NCBI GenBank assembly: GCA_020630455.1
Contig: JAHDBK010000045.1
Location: forward strand, 1-13,679
Length of the DNA: 13,679 bases
Source of the DNA: Saprospiraceae bacterium
GTDB lineage: Bacteria; Bacteroidota; Bacteroidia; Chitinophagales; Saprospiraceae
Reading direction: 5' to 3'
Positions 1-7,764 of the stretch are shown here, piece after piece. The position numbers and the translations under genes were made by a program. Each line of letters starts with the position of its first letter. Positions within the stretch are counted from its first letter, which is position 1. The notes below the pieces were generated by a model. That model made no database searches. It was not told the origin of the DNA and saw nothing but the letters and a program-made list of their open reading frames with translations.

Positions 1-11
1 TAATCATAAAT

Positions 12-19
12 TGTATTTG
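12..19 (+). promoter_or_regulatory. Possible -7 element of the first lipoprotein gene
   Basis: TGTATTTG matches the Bacteroidota -7 consensus TAnnTTTG at 7 of 8 positions. It lies 34 bases before the ATG at 54. The -33 region falls outside the window, so this is a weak call. Confidence 0.25.
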
Positions 20-53
20 TTAACTGCATTATTTAAGTTTAAAATGAATAAAA

Positions 54-1205
54 ATGAAAACAAAATCAATTTTTTATTTCCTTCTAGTATCTATTTTTAT
101 TTGGTCATGTAAAGACGACCTTCCAGAAGACCTTCCACCTCCAATCATTGAAAAAGGATTCGTAAGTGGAAAAATAAATTCAATAAACGGATTAAAACCT
201 ATAGGTGGAGCATTAATTTTCACCTTTGATGATGACCATGAGGTATTACATACCTATGCTGATGCACAAGGTAACTTTAGTCTAGAAGCGCCTGTAGGCA
301 CAAGAACTTTACACATTCAAACAGGTGATGGTTCTAATTTTAGAACTGCCGTTGATGTTAGTTTTGTCAAAGACCAAACGACGGTACTTGATGAATCATT
401 ATTAAGATTAAACCAAGTAGCCAATATGGCCTATGTGCCTGGAGCTTATGATTTAATTGAAGAATTAATTGTTAATTTAGGCTATACTGCGACTGAATTA
501 ACTTATAATGATTTAGCCAACTACAGTACCTTATCACAATTTGATATTGTATTTTTAAATTGTGGTTCTAATACGCTATCAGCTGACACTGATTCTGCCT
601 TATCTCAATACGTAAGTAATGGAGGAAGTTTGTATGCCTCGGACTGGGCAGTTTCTTACTTAATGGGTGACAATGTTAGTGGCTGCTCAAATTCTCCTGG
701 AGGATTTATTCCTGATGAATTTTTATGTGCACTTGGTATAGGAAATGTTGAAAATAAAACAGGATTGGTAAGCGATGCAGCTTTATTAGCATCTGTAGGA
801 TTCAATAGTTTTAGTATAGAATACGATTTACCACAATGGGATGTCATCACATCTTATGATGCAAGTTATTGGGATGTACTAGTTGAAACAGCTGATAGTG
901 AAGCTTTGATGATTAGAACCAATAATTATACAAATGGTAACGTAACAGGAGAAGTGGGTAATCAAGCCAATGATGGCTGGGTAACTATTTGTCATATACC
1001 TCCTGGCAACCCTAATAATCCAATTACTATTACTATCAATGATAGTGCATTACAAGCACATTTAGCTCATGGAGATACATTGGGGGCCTGTGAAAATGAA
1101 GAAAATAATGGTACAATTTATTTTACCACTTTCCATAACCATGCAGGTGGATTAAATGGTTCTAATTCAGAAAAAATATTAGAATATGTAATATTGAATT
1201 TATAA
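54..1205 (+). CDS. Lipoprotein with carboxypeptidase-regulatory-like and ThuA/GATase-like domains
   Basis: This is a 383-residue envelope protein. Residues 1-19 form a lipoprotein signal (hydrophobic stretch ending IWSC, lipidated Cys19). Residues about 35-118 resemble a carboxypeptidase-regulatory-like beta domain (VSGKI, GGALIF, GNFSLEAPVG). From about 122 to the end the fold resembles the ThuA/class I glutamine amidotransferase-like Rossmann domain: FDIVFLNCG (163-171), the YVSNGGSLYASDW turn (186-198), and the terminal strand TIYFTTFHNHAGG (354-366). A Cys-bounded segment, residues 311-346, interrupts this domain with TICHIPPGNP, AHLAHGD and GAC. That motif recurs in Bacteroidota surface proteins; its function is unknown to me. 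No enzymatic activity can be assigned. ATG 54 is chosen because the earlier ATG at 44 is out of frame. A strong terminator follows, so it is probably a single-gene unit on its downstream side. Confidence 0.85.
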   Translation: MKTKSIFYFLLVSIFIWSCKDDLPEDLPPPIIEKGFVSGKINSINGLKPIGGALIFTFDDDHEVLHTYADAQGNFSLEAPVGTRTLHIQTGDGSNFRTAVDVSFVKDQTTVLDESLLRLNQVANMAYVPGAYDLIEELIVNLGYTATELTYNDLANYSTLSQFDIVFLNCGSNTLSADTDSALSQYVSNGGSLYASDWAVSYLMGDNVSGCSNSPGGFIPDEFLCALGIGNVENKTGLVSDAALLASVGFNSFSIEYDLPQWDVITSYDASYWDVLVETADSEALMIRTNNYTNGNVTGEVGNQANDGWVTICHIPPGNPNNPITITINDSALQAHLAHGDTLGACENEENNGTIYFTTFHNHAGGLNGSNSEKILEYVILNL

Positions 1206-1225
1206 TTAAATTTCTATATCAACTT

Positions 1226-1262
1226 AAAAAGAGGTAAATTGAGAAAGATTTACCTCTTTTTT
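1226..1262 (+). terminator. Rho-independent terminator of the first lipoprotein gene
   Basis: AAAAAGAGGTAAA (1226-1238) pairs with the mirror strand at 1249-1261 around a 10-base loop, and the descending arm ends in six T (1257-1262). It lies 20 bases past the stop at 1205. The A-tract on the ascending arm could let it work in both directions. Confidence 0.85.
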
Positions 1263-1292
1263 ATATTTTATAACAAAATTTCTTTATCATTA

Positions 1293-1877
1293 ATGTATTC
1301 ATTTCAAGAAAAAATTATCGAAAACAACCAAATTCATCATTATTATTTATATAAAAATAATGATAAACTTTCTTTTGAAGAAACTATTAAATTATTAGAA
1401 ACAGACGAAGCATTTAGAAATTTATTTATAAAAATATTAGAAGAAAATCCATTTGAAGCCTATTTTTTTGAAGTAAAACCGATTAAGCAGAACCAGTGGA
1501 AGGATATTTTTGAATTTGTATTAGTAAAAAGTACTAGACTAGCACAAGTTTCAGCAAATCCACAAGCATTTCAAAAGTATTTTAAAAAAGATAAAAAGGT
1601 CATTACATTTAAAAATTTAGGAGGAGATGCTCAATTAATAGTACCATGTCCAATAGCAAGAAATGAGCACTATACTCATTTAGCTCAATTCATAAGAAAT
1701 ACTAGCTATGAACAACAACACGCGTTAATTCAATTAATGGCTAAAGAATATAGACTATCCATTGGAAATGAATACAAATGGTTAAGTACATCAGGCTTAG
1801 GAGTGTATTGGTTACATATAAGAATAGATAGCCGACCTAAATATTATACATATTTACCTTACAAAAACCCATTCTAA
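1293..1877 (+). CDS. Uncharacterised DUF6940-like protein
   Basis: This is a 194-residue soluble protein with no signal peptide or membrane segment. From memory it resembles the DUF6940 family: an AYFFEVKP segment, a FEFVLVKS strand, then FKNLGGDAQLIVPCP and a YTHLAQFIR helix. The NLGGDA.L.VPCP block and the HLA.F.R helix are the most family-like parts. Molecular function is unknown. The reading frame stays open upstream to a TTG at 1239, but that codon lies in the loop of the preceding terminator hairpin. ATG 1293 (MYSFQEK) is therefore the realistic start, and the extra 18 upstream residues are a spurious hydrophobic extension. No promoter is obvious in the short leader. The next gene starts 86 bases downstream behind its own promoter-like element. 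Confidence 0.8.
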   Translation: MYSFQEKIIENNQIHHYYLYKNNDKLSFEETIKLLETDEAFRNLFIKILEENPFEAYFFEVKPIKQNQWKDIFEFVLVKSTRLAQVSANPQAFQKYFKKDKKVITFKNLGGDAQLIVPCPIARNEHYTHLAQFIRNTSYEQQHALIQLMAKEYRLSIGNEYKWLSTSGLGVYWLHIRIDSRPKYYTYLPYKNPF

Positions 1878-1920
1878 AAAATTATTCAAGCATTATTTAC
1901 GTCCTCAAATTAATATTTAG

Positions 1921-1928
1921 TAAATTTG
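1921..1928 (+). promoter_or_regulatory. -7 promoter element of the E1 dehydrogenase gene
   Basis: TAAATTTG matches the Bacteroidota TAnnTTTG consensus at all fixed positions. It predicts a start of transcription near 1932 and a leader of about 30 bases before ATG 1964. No clear TTG is seen at -33; only a T-rich stretch (ATTATTTAC) lies near 1892-1900. Confidence 0.5.
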
Positions 1929-1963
1929 TGACCTTACCATTTTATTGATAAAAATAATATTAT

Positions 1964-4033
1964 ATGTTGGACATTGAAAAACGAATAGATAAAGAAATTC
2001 TCCTTGAAGCTTTTGAATTGATGTGTACCGCTAAAACCATGACAGAAGTGTATGAAGAAAATTTCAAATTTGTATCTAAATATGTCCACGCTACTTCTAG
2101 AGGTCATGAAGCCATTCAATTAGCTGCTGCTATGCAATTACTTCCACAAGATTACGCTTATCCTTATTATAGAGATGACTCTATTTTATTAGGAATTGGA
2201 ATGGAACCTTATGACTTAATGCTTCAAGTAATGGCAAAGAGAAATGACCCATTCTCTGGAGGTAGAACTTACTACTGCCACCCTAGTTTAAATGTTGAAG
2301 ACAAACCTAAAATCCCTCATCAATCATCCGCTACAGGCATGCAAGCCATACCTGCTACTGGAGCAGCTATGGGACTGCAATACAAGGAGTTATTGGGCAT
2401 TAATGAAGCTTTTGATAAAGCACCTATAGTCCTTTGTTCTCTAGGAGATGCTAGTGTAACGGAAGGAGAAGTGAGTGAAGCATTTCAGATGGCCGCTTTA
2501 AAGCAATTTCCTATATTATACTTAATTCAAGATAATGATTGGGATATATCCGCTAATGCTGAGGAAACTAGAGCTCAAAATGCATATGAATTTATTCAAG
2601 GATTCCACGGTATCAAAGCAAAAAGTATCAATGGAAGTGATTTTACTGAAGCATATTTAACACTAAAAGAGGCGATTGAATATATAAGAACAGAAAGAAA
2701 GCCCTATTTAGTACATGCTAAAGTTCCATTATTAAATCATCATACTTCTGGGGTAAGAAAAGAATGGTATAGAGACGACCTAGAAGAGCATGAAAGTAGA
2801 GACCCCTACCCTGTTTTATTACAGCAAGTTAAAGATGCAGGAATAAGTCAAAATAAAATAAATAGTATATTAAAAAAAGTTAGAGAAAAAGTTGAAAATG
2901 ACTTTGCAAGAGCAAGAGCTGAAGAAGACCCAAAACCAGAAGATTTATACTTGTATGATTATGCTCCAACTCCAATTACAGAAGAAAGTGGATTAAGATC
3001 TCCTGAAGGAGCGGATGAAGTGGTAATGGTAGACTGTGCATTATTTGCGGTTGAAGAATTGATGAGAAAAAATAAAGAGTGTTTATTATATGGACAAGAT
3101 GTGGGCGGTCGATTAGGTGGTGTATTTAGAGAAGCTGCTACTTTGGCTCAAAAATTTGGAGACGAACGTGTTTTTAACACTCCTATTCAAGAAGCATTTA
3201 TTGTGGGTTCGACTGTTGGGATGTCTGCCGTTGGATTAAAACCTATTGTTGAAGTACAATTTGCAGATTATATTTGGCCGGGTCTCAATCAGTTGTTTAC
3301 GGAAGTAAGTCGTTCTTATTATTTGTCAAATGGAAAATGGCCTGCAAGTATGATATTGAGAGTGCCTATTGGTGCATACGGAAGTGGAGGTCCTTATCAT
3401 TCTTCAAGTGTTGAATCTGTAGTAGCCAATATCAAAGGAGTTAAAATTGCTTATCCAAGTAATGGTGCTGATTTGAAGGGGCTCATGAAGTCTGCTTATT
3501 ACGACCCTAATCCTGTGGTAATTTTTGAACACAAAGGCTTGTATTGGTCTAAAGTAAGGGGAACAGAAAGTGCTCGTTGTATTATGCCAGATGAAGAATA
3601 TGTTATTCCTTTTGGAAAAGGTAGAATAGTTTTAGAAGCTGATGAAGAAATAGTTGAAAAAGGAAACTCAATGGTAGTTATTACTTATGGAATGGGAGTA
3701 CACTGGGCATTGAATGCAGCCAAATCATATCCTAATCAAATAACAATAATTGATTTAAGGACTATCAATCCACTAGATGAAGAATTAATTTTTGAAAAAG
3801 TAAACCAGCACAACAAATGTTTGGTTTTAACGGAAGAAACTATTGAAAATTCTTTTGCAAGAGCATTGGCAGGAAAAATCCAAGAAAATTGTTTTGAACA
3901 ACTTGACGCTCCTGTAATGACTATGGGTGCAATTAATGTTCCTGCGATTCCTTTAAATTCTGTTTTAGAACAAACTATGTTACCTTCTATTGAAAAAGTG
4001 GCAGCACAAATGAAAATATTATTAGAATATTAG
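1964..4033 (+). CDS. Fused E1 alpha/beta 2-oxoacid (branched-chain type) dehydrogenase
   Basis: This 689-residue cytoplasmic enzyme carries both halves of a thiamine-diphosphate-dependent E1. It would decarboxylate a 2-oxoacid and pass the acyl group to a lipoylated E2. The alpha half (about 10-320) has the YYRDD segment (68-72) and a ThDP/Mg motif from GDASVTEG (161-168) to N191, with Ala where many relatives have the second Gly of GDG. The loop HHTSGVRKEWYRDD (259-272) is also present. The beta half (about 350-689) has GQDVGG.LGGVF (377-388), FNTPIQEA with the likely catalytic Glu410, the QFADYIWP strand, GAYGSGGPYHS, and a C-terminal transketolase-like domain (LRTINPLDEE). Such fusions are common in Bacteroidota and usually annotated as 2-oxoisovalerate dehydrogenase; the actual substrate is inferred. 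No E2 or E3 gene is nearby, so partner subunits must be encoded elsewhere. Confidence 0.93.
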   Translation: MLDIEKRIDKEILLEAFELMCTAKTMTEVYEENFKFVSKYVHATSRGHEAIQLAAAMQLLPQDYAYPYYRDDSILLGIGMEPYDLMLQVMAKRNDPFSGGRTYYCHPSLNVEDKPKIPHQSSATGMQAIPATGAAMGLQYKELLGINEAFDKAPIVLCSLGDASVTEGEVSEAFQMAALKQFPILYLIQDNDWDISANAEETRAQNAYEFIQGFHGIKAKSINGSDFTEAYLTLKEAIEYIRTERKPYLVHAKVPLLNHHTSGVRKEWYRDDLEEHESRDPYPVLLQQVKDAGISQNKINSILKKVREKVENDFARARAEEDPKPEDLYLYDYAPTPITEESGLRSPEGADEVVMVDCALFAVEELMRKNKECLLYGQDVGGRLGGVFREAATLAQKFGDERVFNTPIQEAFIVGSTVGMSAVGLKPIVEVQFADYIWPGLNQLFTEVSRSYYLSNGKWPASMILRVPIGAYGSGGPYHSSSVESVVANIKGVKIAYPSNGADLKGLMKSAYYDPNPVVIFEHKGLYWSKVRGTESARCIMPDEEYVIPFGKGRIVLEADEEIVEKGNSMVVITYGMGVHWALNAAKSYPNQITIIDLRTINPLDEELIFEKVNQHNKCLVLTEETIENSFARALAGKIQENCFEQLDAPVMTMGAINVPAIPLNSVLEQTMLPSIEKVAAQMKILLEY

Positions 4034-4353
4034 ACAATATATTTAAAGTTTTTAATGCCTAATTTTAATAAATAATTTAATGTTTATTGAAATGAAAATT
4101 AATAATTCATTAATATAAAAAATACTGAAACTGCCATAGATAAGATAATTACCTTTCTAATATCCGAAAAAATTCCTAGTAAGTTGCTAATGTTTTTTTT
4201 GACCCAAATCATTTTCCTATGTTTTAATGTTTTTTATTAATTTAAATACAAAACAAAAATAAGAGTTATCGCAGGACAAAAATAGTTAAAAAAACTCATA
4301 AAAGTGACATAGTAAATTGTTAATATTATATTTTTTTAAATATATAATAATTT
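4034..4353. other. AT-rich convergent intergenic region, no gene seen
   Basis: These 320 bases lie between the 3' ends of two converging genes. I see only A/T runs, short AT palindromes (for example around 4325-4346) and no open frame with protein-like content. No GC-containing terminator hairpin is recognisable, so termination of the two genes is unexplained here. Confidence 0.5.
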
Positions 4354-5352
4354 TTATTTCATAACAATAAAACTCTGAGAATTAACAACATCACTTAAAT
4401 TAGTAGTTCTAACATAATACTGTCCTGCTTCTAATTTACTCACATCGTAAGGAAAAATATTTTGACCTTTGGTCAATTGATAATTTTGATGAGAAATCAT
4501 TTCTCCAAGGATATTAAAAACTTGAATAGTCACTTCTTCATCTTGTAAACTTCCAATAGCAATATTAATATCATTTCTAGCAGGATTCGGATAAACTGAT
4601 AAATCTTGTTTAATTTCCATATCCTTTTCTACAAAGATAATTGGGCTATATTCATAACTATCATCATAATCAACCATTTTTAATCTATAATAATTATAAT
4701 TACATAAATTTTCATCTATAAAGCTATAGTGCATCGTCTGTGTAGTATAGTGGTGAGATTCAATTTCCCCAATTTTTTCGAATTCATTATCTCCACACAT
4801 TTTTTCAATTTCAAAATGAGAAGAATTGTATTCTGTTTCAGTAGTCCATTGTAACAAGCCTAAGTCATCATCAACTGATGCTCTAAAAGAAGTTAACTCT
4901 ACAGGTAATGGAATAAAACCATCTTCAGTAGCTAATATAGTAGCATCATATTCAGTACAAGAATCATTATTAGAACCAGAAGCATTCAATTGACTAGAAA
5001 TTCTTACATCAATTTCTTGTAAGCAAGGTAATATCAAGGTAAATTCTTCACCCCAATCAGATAAGCAATAGTTACCTAAATCTAAGGCATTGTTACCTGG
5101 AGGGTCATAAGTATAAGAAACTGACCTATCTAAAGTACCATCATTGTTACTATCATATTCAATTTCGTAATCAATGGTCTTTGGTCTTGGTGAAGTTGTC
5201 ACACTCACACAAATATCCATCAAAAACTCACAAGCTAATGGATTAGAATTATCCATCTCTCTAAGAGATGCCCATGCTCCACCTAAACAGTCCTGAGCAA
5301 TCATCGTCCCTCCCAAGAGGGTAAATAGTAATAAGCTAAAAAAGGTTCTCAT
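4354..5352 (-). CDS. Secreted protein with T9SS type A C-terminal sorting domain
   Basis: This 332-residue exported protein has a Sec signal peptide (residues 1-20, hydrophobic core ending IAQ, mature start near Asp21). The central region (21-145) is not recognised. It is rich in Cys and Asn and holds an EF-loop-like acidic motif DSNNDGTLD (67-75, Asp67, Asn69, Asp71, Gly72, Asp75), a possible Ca2+ site. Residues about 148-242 (PLPVELTSF to YEYSPIIFV) match the fibronectin-like linker that often precedes the sorting signal. Residues about 252-332 are a type A T9SS sorting domain: SVYPNPARNDINI, VTIQVFNILGE, L.KGQN, DVSKLEAGQYYV, SFIVMK. It should be carried over the outer membrane by the Por/Spr machinery and released or attached at the surface. 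No promoter is clear upstream. It stands alone, separated from dnaJ by a terminator. Confidence 0.9.
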   Translation of the reverse strand: MRTFFSLLLFTLLGGTMIAQDCLGGAWASLREMDNSNPLACEFLMDICVSVTTSPRPKTIDYEIEYDSNNDGTLDRSVSYTYDPPGNNALDLGNYCLSDWGEEFTLILPCLQEIDVRISSQLNASGSNNDSCTEYDATILATEDGFIPLPVELTSFRASVDDDLGLLQWTTETEYNSSHFEIEKMCGDNEFEKIGEIESHHYTTQTMHYSFIDENLCNYNYYRLKMVDYDDSYEYSPIIFVEKDMEIKQDLSVYPNPARNDINIAIGSLQDEEVTIQVFNILGEMISHQNYQLTKGQNIFPYDVSKLEAGQYYVRTTNLSDVVNSQSFIVMK

Positions 5353-5687
5353 TATTTCGTTGTTTTTAGAATTTTTATTTGAATTCTAATTGGAATTATA
5401 ATAGTTGTTTATTAAAAATTAATTTTGCACACGTTGTAGCTGATGTATTGATTGTTAGGTATAATTTCAAATAAAAAATCGTTAATCAATAAGTTGTACT
5501 ACAAAGAGTAGGCTAGAATACAAATTCCACAATAGGTACTTGTGACAGTTAAGAAAACACATTAATAATAAATTAATTCATTAATTATTAATAATCAATT
5601 TTTTAAAAACTGAAACCTACAATAATAATAGATATTTATATCAAAAACAAGGTATTTGTTTTTAACAATTTTAACATTTTTTATAAA
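5353..5687. other. AT-rich intergenic region upstream of the T9SS gene
   Basis: No gene is seen in this stretch. It holds nested inverted repeats: TTGTAG (5434-5439) with CTACAA (5499-5504), and inside them TATTGATT (5446-5453) with AATCAATA (5484-5491). A purely A/T inverted repeat, ATTAATAAT (5561-5569) with ATTATTAAT (5584-5592), follows. No exact TAnnTTTG element was found on the minus strand. Regulatory function is possible but unproven. Confidence 0.4.
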
Positions 5688-5723
5688 AAAAAGTCGTTTT
5701 AAATCTCTTTAAAACGACTTTTT
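5688..5723 (-). terminator. Rho-independent terminator of grpE-dnaJ
   Basis: Perfect 16-bp arms (AAAAAGTCGTTTTAAA at 5688-5703 and its complement at 5708-5723) enclose the 4-base loop TCTC. Read on the minus strand the hairpin ends in a T-tract (complement of the A-run 5685-5692). It begins 20 bases after the dnaJ stop and would stop read-through into the T9SS protein gene. Confidence 0.9.
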
Positions 5724-5743
5724 ACTCAATATAAATATGAAGT

Positions 5744-6916
5744 TTATGAGAACATATCCCTCATTTTTTCAAAAAATCCTTTCTCAGATTTACTTGGAGT
5801 GGGTTTAAAATTAGGCATATCTCTCAATTGTTCCAACAACTGTTTCTCCTTGTCGGTTAGTTTCTTTGGAGTCCATAAATTAACATGAACTAATTGGTCT
5901 CCTTTTTCATAAGATTGAACCCCAGGAAGTCCTTTCCCCCTCAATCTAAATATCTTTCCTGATTGAGTCCCAGCAGGAATTTTAATCTTAACCATTCCAT
6001 CAATAGTAGGAACATCGACACTTGAACCCAAAGCGGCATCGGCAAAGTTCAAGTATAAATCATATATAATATTTTGACCGTCACGCTTTAATGCTTCGTG
6101 GTCTTGTTCTTCAATATTAATGATTAAATCACCATTAGGACCACCTCTTTTTCCTGCGTGACCTTTACCGCCCATAGTCAATTGTATATTTTCGCTCACT
6201 CCAGCAGGTAAATTGATTTCTACAATTTCTTCACCCGATTTAGTTCCTTGTCCTCTACATGAATTACACTTTGAAGTAATTTGCTGACCCGTCCCATTAC
6301 AAGTAGGACAGGTAGTAGTAGTTTGCATTTGTCCTAGAAAAGTATTCTTTATTTGCCTTACCATTCCTTGCCCTCTACAAGTAGTACAAGTTTGAACTGC
6401 ATTTTTATCTTTAGCACCAGAGCCACTACAAGTATCACATTTTACATCTTTTTTAATTTTAATTTTTTTGGTAGTTCCTTTAGCAATTTCCTCTAAAGTC
6501 AATTTCACTTTTACTCTAGCATTAGCCCCTCTTTCACCTGTTGAACGCCTTCCTCCCTGACTTCCACTAAAGAATGAATCAAAAGGACTTCCTCCTCCTG
6601 CTCCACCAAAAATATCACCAAATTGAGCAAAAATATCTTCCATGGTCATACCTCCTCTGAAGCCTCCATGTCCAGCACCACCTTGTTGTGATTGAGTATA
6701 AACATTATGACCTAACCTATCATAACGAGCTTTTTTATCTGCATTACTTAAAGTTTCGTAGGCTTCTGCTGCTTCTTTAAATTTTGTCTCTGCCTCTTTA
6801 TTATCAGGGTTTCTATCAGGATGATATTTCATTGCAATCTTTCGATATGCTTTTTTGATTTCTTTCTCACTTGCATCCTTTGAAACTCCTAATATTTCGT
6901 AATATGATTTTGCCAT
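5744..6916 (-). CDS. dnaJ: Chaperone DnaJ (Hsp40), type I
   Basis: This 390-residue cytoplasmic co-chaperone stimulates the ATPase of DnaK and delivers unfolded substrates. All type I domains are present: J domain (1-70) with the HPD motif at residues 32-34; Gly/Phe-rich linker (about 78-125); and a zinc region with four CxxCxGxG repeats starting at Cys160, Cys177, Cys203 and Cys217. The C-terminal substrate-binding domains run from about 229 to 350 (LPAGVSENIQL, GKGHAGKRGGPNGDL, IPAGTQSGKIFRLRGKGLP). Length is normal for the family. The start MAKSYYEILG aligns with the conserved beginning of the J domain. It lies 50 bases downstream of grpE on the same strand, with no terminator between them, so the two are very probably co-transcribed. 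dnaK is not in the window. Confidence 0.98.
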   Translation of the reverse strand: MAKSYYEILGVSKDASEKEIKKAYRKIAMKYHPDRNPDNKEAETKFKEAAEAYETLSNADKKARYDRLGHNVYTQSQQGGAGHGGFRGGMTMEDIFAQFGDIFGGAGGGSPFDSFFSGSQGGRRSTGERGANARVKVKLTLEEIAKGTTKKIKIKKDVKCDTCSGSGAKDKNAVQTCTTCRGQGMVRQIKNTFLGQMQTTTTCPTCNGTGQQITSKCNSCRGQGTKSGEEIVEINLPAGVSENIQLTMGGKGHAGKRGGPNGDLIINIEEQDHEALKRDGQNIIYDLYLNFADAALGSSVDVPTIDGMVKIKIPAGTQSGKIFRLRGKGLPGVQSYEKGDQLVHVNLWTPKKLTDKEKQLLEQLRDMPNFKPTPSKSEKGFFEKMRDMFS

Positions 6917-6966
6917 TATTTTTTTATTAAAATTAATAATTCAAATTGCTATATAGTTATATACAA

Positions 6967-7578
6967 TTATTTACCTACAACTACTTTTGCAAATTTGATT
7001 ATTTTGTCGTTTAGTTTATATCCTCTTTCTATCGTATCAATCACTTTACCTTTCATATCCTTTCCGCCATCTATTTCCGTAATGGCTTCATGATAATCAG
7101 GGTTAAAAACATCACCTGTTGGGTCGACTGCTTCAATACCTTGATTTTTCATGAAGTTTTCAAATTTATCAAAAACCAAAATTACTCCTTCAGTGAACTG
7201 TTCACTAGAAGCCTCATCGTCGTGGTTCTTTTTAGCACGTGAAAAATCGTCCAAAACTGGCAACAAAGCTGACAATGTGTCCTCTGCCGCCGTCTTTCTC
7301 AACTCCAATTTTTCTTTATTGGTTCTTTTTCTAAAATTATCGAACTCAGCAAACAGCCTTAAATACTTATCTTTGGCCTCTTTTAATTCATTATTAACTT
7401 TCTCATAATCTTCAAGACTTACCGTTTCAGAAGAAGAACTATCTTGTTGATTTTCAGTTATTTCTTCATTATTTTCAGTATTCAAAACTTGTTCATCTTT
7501 TGTCATAGTTTCTTCTACTTTATCTGTTTTTTTATTTTTTTTATTTCCCATTTTACTCCATAAATTTTTAAAGTTCAT
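6967..7578 (-). CDS. grpE: Nucleotide exchange factor GrpE
   Basis: GrpE releases ADP from DnaK and works with the DnaJ encoded just downstream. From ATG 7578 the protein has 203 residues: a Lys- and Glu-rich disordered N-terminus, then a long coiled-coil helix (YEKVNNELKEAKDKYLRL), the conserved AEFDNFRKRTNKEK block, LLPVLDDFSRA, and the C-terminal beta domain (GDVFNPDYHEAI, IERGYKLNDKII, AKVVVGK). The start is uncertain. An ATG at 7605 would add MAKCLNINN, and an ATG at 7551 would begin at MGNKKNKK. I prefer 7578 (MNFKNLW) because 7605 falls inside an inverted repeat that looks like an operator, and a weak -7-like element (complement of 7591-7598, AATGTTTG) lies between them. It is the first gene of the grpE-dnaJ operon. 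Confidence 0.95.
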   Translation of the reverse strand: MNFKNLWSKMGNKKNKKTDKVEETMTKDEQVLNTENNEEITENQQDSSSSETVSLEDYEKVNNELKEAKDKYLRLFAEFDNFRKRTNKEKLELRKTAAEDTLSALLPVLDDFSRAKKNHDDEASSEQFTEGVILVFDKFENFMKNQGIEAVDPTGDVFNPDYHEAITEIDGGKDMKGKVIDTIERGYKLNDKIIKFAKVVVGK

Positions 7579-7599
7579 ATTATTTATGTTCAAACATTT

Positions 7600-7629
7600 T
7601 GCCATTTGACTTTTTAAGTCAAAATGTCA
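7600..7629 (-). promoter_or_regulatory. Inverted repeat at the grpE 5' end, candidate heat-shock operator
   Basis: TGCCATTTGACTT (7600-7612) faces AAGTCAAAATGTCA (7616-7629) across 3 bases. The arms are near-copies of TGMCATTT(T)GACTT in opposite orientations, differing by one inserted T and one A/C change. The site lies 22 bases upstream of the preferred grpE start. It is not the CIRCE/HrcA consensus. An operator or activator-binding role is inferred from position and symmetry only. Confidence 0.45.
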
Positions 7630-7658
7630 TAATTAATTTTTTTATGCAAAGATGCTAA

Positions 7659-7723
7659 ATTCAAAATAATTCGTTATTAAAATACATAATATTATTTATC
7701 AATAGTTAGATTTTATTTTGAAT
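7659..7723. promoter_or_regulatory. Divergent promoter pair built on an 11-bp inverted repeat
   Basis: ATTCAAAATAA (7659-7669) and TTATTTTGAAT (7713-7723) are perfect complements 43 bases apart. Each arm, read outward, contains TTATTTTG, a 7-of-8 match to TAnnTTTG. One points to grpE (minus) and one to the gene at 7765 (plus), so they could be paired divergent -7 elements. Both deviate at the second position, so the call is weak. Confidence 0.3.
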
Positions 7724-7764
7724 AATTCAAATAAGGTCTATTAGAGATTATTAAATCCTTTAAA

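Noticed and set aside
4325..4346. Terminator for the E1 gene or the T9SS gene from the AT palindrome
   Set aside because: It is composed only of A and T with poor pairing, which is expected by chance in this background.
5434..5504. tRNA-like 71-base fold
   Set aside because: The length is suggestive but there is no 7-bp acceptor stem, no GTTCRAnYC T-loop and no CCA end.
7600..7629. CIRCE/HrcA operator at grpE
   Set aside because: The arms do not match TTAGCACTC/GAGTGCTAA and the spacer is 3, not 9. It is kept only as an unassigned inverted repeat.
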